Part shown: one piece after another, positions 49,420 to 50,581 of the stretch
How positions within the stretch are numbered: the first letter of the stretch is position 1
Layout: the number at the start of each line of letters is the position of its first letter
Origin: Ilumatobacteraceae bacterium
GTDB taxonomy: Bacteria > Actinomycetota > Acidimicrobiia > Acidimicrobiales > Ilumatobacteraceae
NCBI GenBank assembly: GCA_025463305.1
Contig: JAOBWK010000022.1
Coordinates: forward strand, 1-50,581
Reading direction: 5' to 3'
Length of the DNA: 50,581 bases
Program-made: the position numbers and the translations under genes
The notes under the pieces: model-generated
What the model was told of the DNA's origin: nothing
Databases searched by the model: none
What the model saw: only the letters and a program-made list of their open reading frames with translations

Positions 49420-49839
49420 GTGGACCAGTACTTCGACGTCCCGTTGGACATCGTCGCCGAGCTGCGCGCGATCTGCACCTCGCTCCCGGAGGCGTGGGAA
49501 GCGCCGGCCTGGACGGGCACTCGCTGGGGGGTGCGTCAGCGCACCTTCGCCCACGTGATGGGGCTGGCCAAGGGCGGGATTCGCCGCCGGACCCAACGGG
49601 TGCGCACGCGCGATGTGGTCATCGTGACGTTCCGGTCGCAGGGCGACGAGTTCGACGCGCTGTGCGCCGCCGGCCATCCGTACTTCCGTGGTGATTGGGG
49701 TCGCGACGTGGTCGGCATGGTGCTCGACGAGCGGACCGACTGGGCCGAGGTCCGTGAGCTGCTGACGGACAGCTACTGCGCGCTCGCCCCGAAGAAGCTC
49801 GTCGCGTTGGTCGATCGCCCTGCCGACACCGAGGGCTGA
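49420..49839 (+). CDS. MmcQ/YjbR-family protein
   Basis: The product has 139 residues. The pattern fits the family: an initial helix LDIVAELRAICTSLPEAWEA, then RTFAHVMGL, VVIVTFRSQGDEFDALCAAG, HPYFRGDWGRDVVGMVLDER, WAEVRELLTDSYCALAPKK. The fold is a small alpha/beta CyaY-like domain proposed to bind DNA or act as a chaperone; no activity is established. The GTG start is 46 nt after the RDD gene and has its own -10 box. It is convergent with the carboxylase gene. Confidence 0.87.
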   Translation: MDQYFDVPLDIVAELRAICTSLPEAWEAPAWTGTRWGVRQRTFAHVMGLAKGGIRRRTQRVRTRDVVIVTFRSQGDEFDALCAAGHPYFRGDWGRDVVGMVLDERTDWAEVRELLTDSYCALAPKKLVALVDRPADTEG

Positions 49840-49856
49840 TCGCCGCCGGCGATGGG

Positions 49857-50581
49857 TCAGGCGATGACGACGACGACGTCGCCGGCGCCGACGGTGGCGC
49901 CGGTGGCGACCTTGATCTCCTTGACCGTGCCGGACTTCTCGGCGGCGATCTGGTTCTCCATCTTCATCGCCTCGAGCACGACGACGGCCTGACCGGCCTC
50001 GACCTCCTGGCCGACCTCGACCAGGATCTTGACGATCGTGCCCTGCATCGGCGCGGTGACGTCGCCGCTGCCGCCGCCCGCTGCACCGGCTGCTGCCGCG
50101 GCACGGGCCGGCTTCTTCGCCGCCGGCTTGCCGGACGCCACGACGGCCTGACCCTCGGGGACCCACATCTTGACGTCGAAGCGCTTGCCGTTGACCTCGA
50201 CCGTGGTGTTGCGCTGCACGAGAGGACCGGACTCGTCACCCTCGGCCGGCACGGGTGCCGCCGGGGCGGCGATGCCGCTGAGGTCGAGCACCTCCTCGAC
50301 CCACTTGGTGGAGTGCTTCATCTCGTGGAAGTCGGCGTGGTTGAGGATGGCGAGGTCGGCAGGGATCGTGGTGGCGACGCCCTCGACGACCATCTCGTTG
50401 AGCGCGCGGACCGTGCGGGCGATCGCGGTCTCGCGGTCCTTGCCCCAGATGATGAGCTTGCCGACGAGGTTGTCGTAGTACTGGCTGATCTCGTCGCCGG
50501 CCTCGTAGCCGCCGTCGAAGCGCACGCCGAAGCCGTCGGGCACGGTGAGCTTGGTGATCTTGCCGGGGCTCGGCAGGAACT
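49857..50581 (-). CDS. Acyl-CoA/acetyl-CoA carboxylase biotin-containing alpha subunit, C-terminal part
   Basis: About 241 C-terminal residues are visible and the gene continues beyond the right edge. The first part is the end of the biotin carboxylase C-terminal domain (FGVRFDGGYEAGDEISQYYD, LVGKLIIWGKDRETAIARTV). A BT-like linker with VEVNGKRFDVKMWVPEG follows, then an Ala/Lys-rich segment, then the biotin carrier domain with TAPMQGTIVKILVEVG and the biotinylated lysine in EAMKMEN. It carboxylates acetyl- or propionyl-CoA with a separate beta subunit and feeds fatty-acid and related lipid synthesis. The beta subunit is not in the window. Confidence 0.93.
   Translation of the reverse strand, partial: FLPSPGKITKLTVPDGFGVRFDGGYEAGDEISQYYDNLVGKLIIWGKDRETAIARTVRALNEMVVEGVATTIPADLAILNHADFHEMKHSTKWVEEVLDLSGIAAPAAPVPAEGDESGPLVQRNTTVEVNGKRFDVKMWVPEGQAVVASGKPAAKKPARAAAAAGAAGGGSGDVTAPMQGTIVKILVEVGQEVEAGQAVVVLEAMKMENQIAAEKSGTVKEIKVATGATVGAGDVVVVIA

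Overview
The window is about 50.6 kb of dense, high-GC DNA with third-codon GC bias, short intergenic gaps and genes on both strands. It looks like the chromosome of an Actinomycetota bacterium, probably in or near the Acidimicrobiia (Ilumatobacter-like). The taxonomic call is an inference from gene content: an imuA/imuB/dnaE2 mutasome with actinobacterial-type LexA boxes, actinobacterial dapD, DUF3039, DUF2786 and MoeZ-like proteins, an LpdA-like reductase, and a subtilase with C-terminal DTR-type modules. I see no transposase, integrase, CRISPR array, tRNA or rRNA, and no gene-free stretch longer than about 220 bases. It reads as ordinary core and metabolic chromosome, not a mobile island.

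Layout. 1-5 kb: the start of a DEAD-box RNA helicase, an Nfu/NifU N-domain protein, a CarH-like cobalamin-binding regulator, imuA-imuB and an acetyltransferase. 5-11.3 kb: an orphan OmpR-type regulator with a degenerate receiver, a Nudix hydrolase, a secreted subtilase, and an ECF sigma factor translationally coupled to a two-domain VOC protein. 11.4-23 kb: SOS-controlled dnaE2, a TauD-family dioxygenase, a divergent TetR/SDR pair with two matching operators, a Nudix/DUF3039/ASCH operon, an FmdB-type zinc ribbon, a malic enzyme behind a leader with two mutually exclusive hairpins, a degenerate RadC-like protein, an ArsC-like protein and an acyl-CoA dehydrogenase. 23-33 kb: a heterodimeric ABC exporter, a YceI protein, leucyl aminopeptidase, a coiled-coil membrane protein, a sirtuin and a rhodanese-ThiF fusion.

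33-41.5 kb is a catabolism-like region: an IclR regulator divergent from an LLM flavin monooxygenase and two SDRs, then an SGNH hydrolase, a histidine-rich membrane protein, an EamA transporter, a class II aldolase-like protein and a RidA protein. 41.5-50.6 kb holds beta-carbonic anhydrase, a DUF2786 protein, dapD and lysS on the minus strand, then an M15 peptidase, an LpdA-like flavoprotein, an RDD membrane protein and a MmcQ/YjbR protein, and finally the C-terminal part of a biotin-dependent carboxylase subunit.

Themes. (1) DNA-damage tolerance: imuA and dnaE2 lie 9 kb apart but carry near-identical LexA boxes exactly 13 nt before the start codon, and a candidate B12 light sensor sits directly upstream of imuA. 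(2) Many starts have a TAnnnT box 6-9 nt upstream and no Shine-Dalgarno, which points to widespread leaderless transcripts. (3) Several proteins keep a fold but lack hallmark residues (orphan receiver, RadC-like, LpdA-like, acyl-CoA dehydrogenase, PHP domain of DnaE2).
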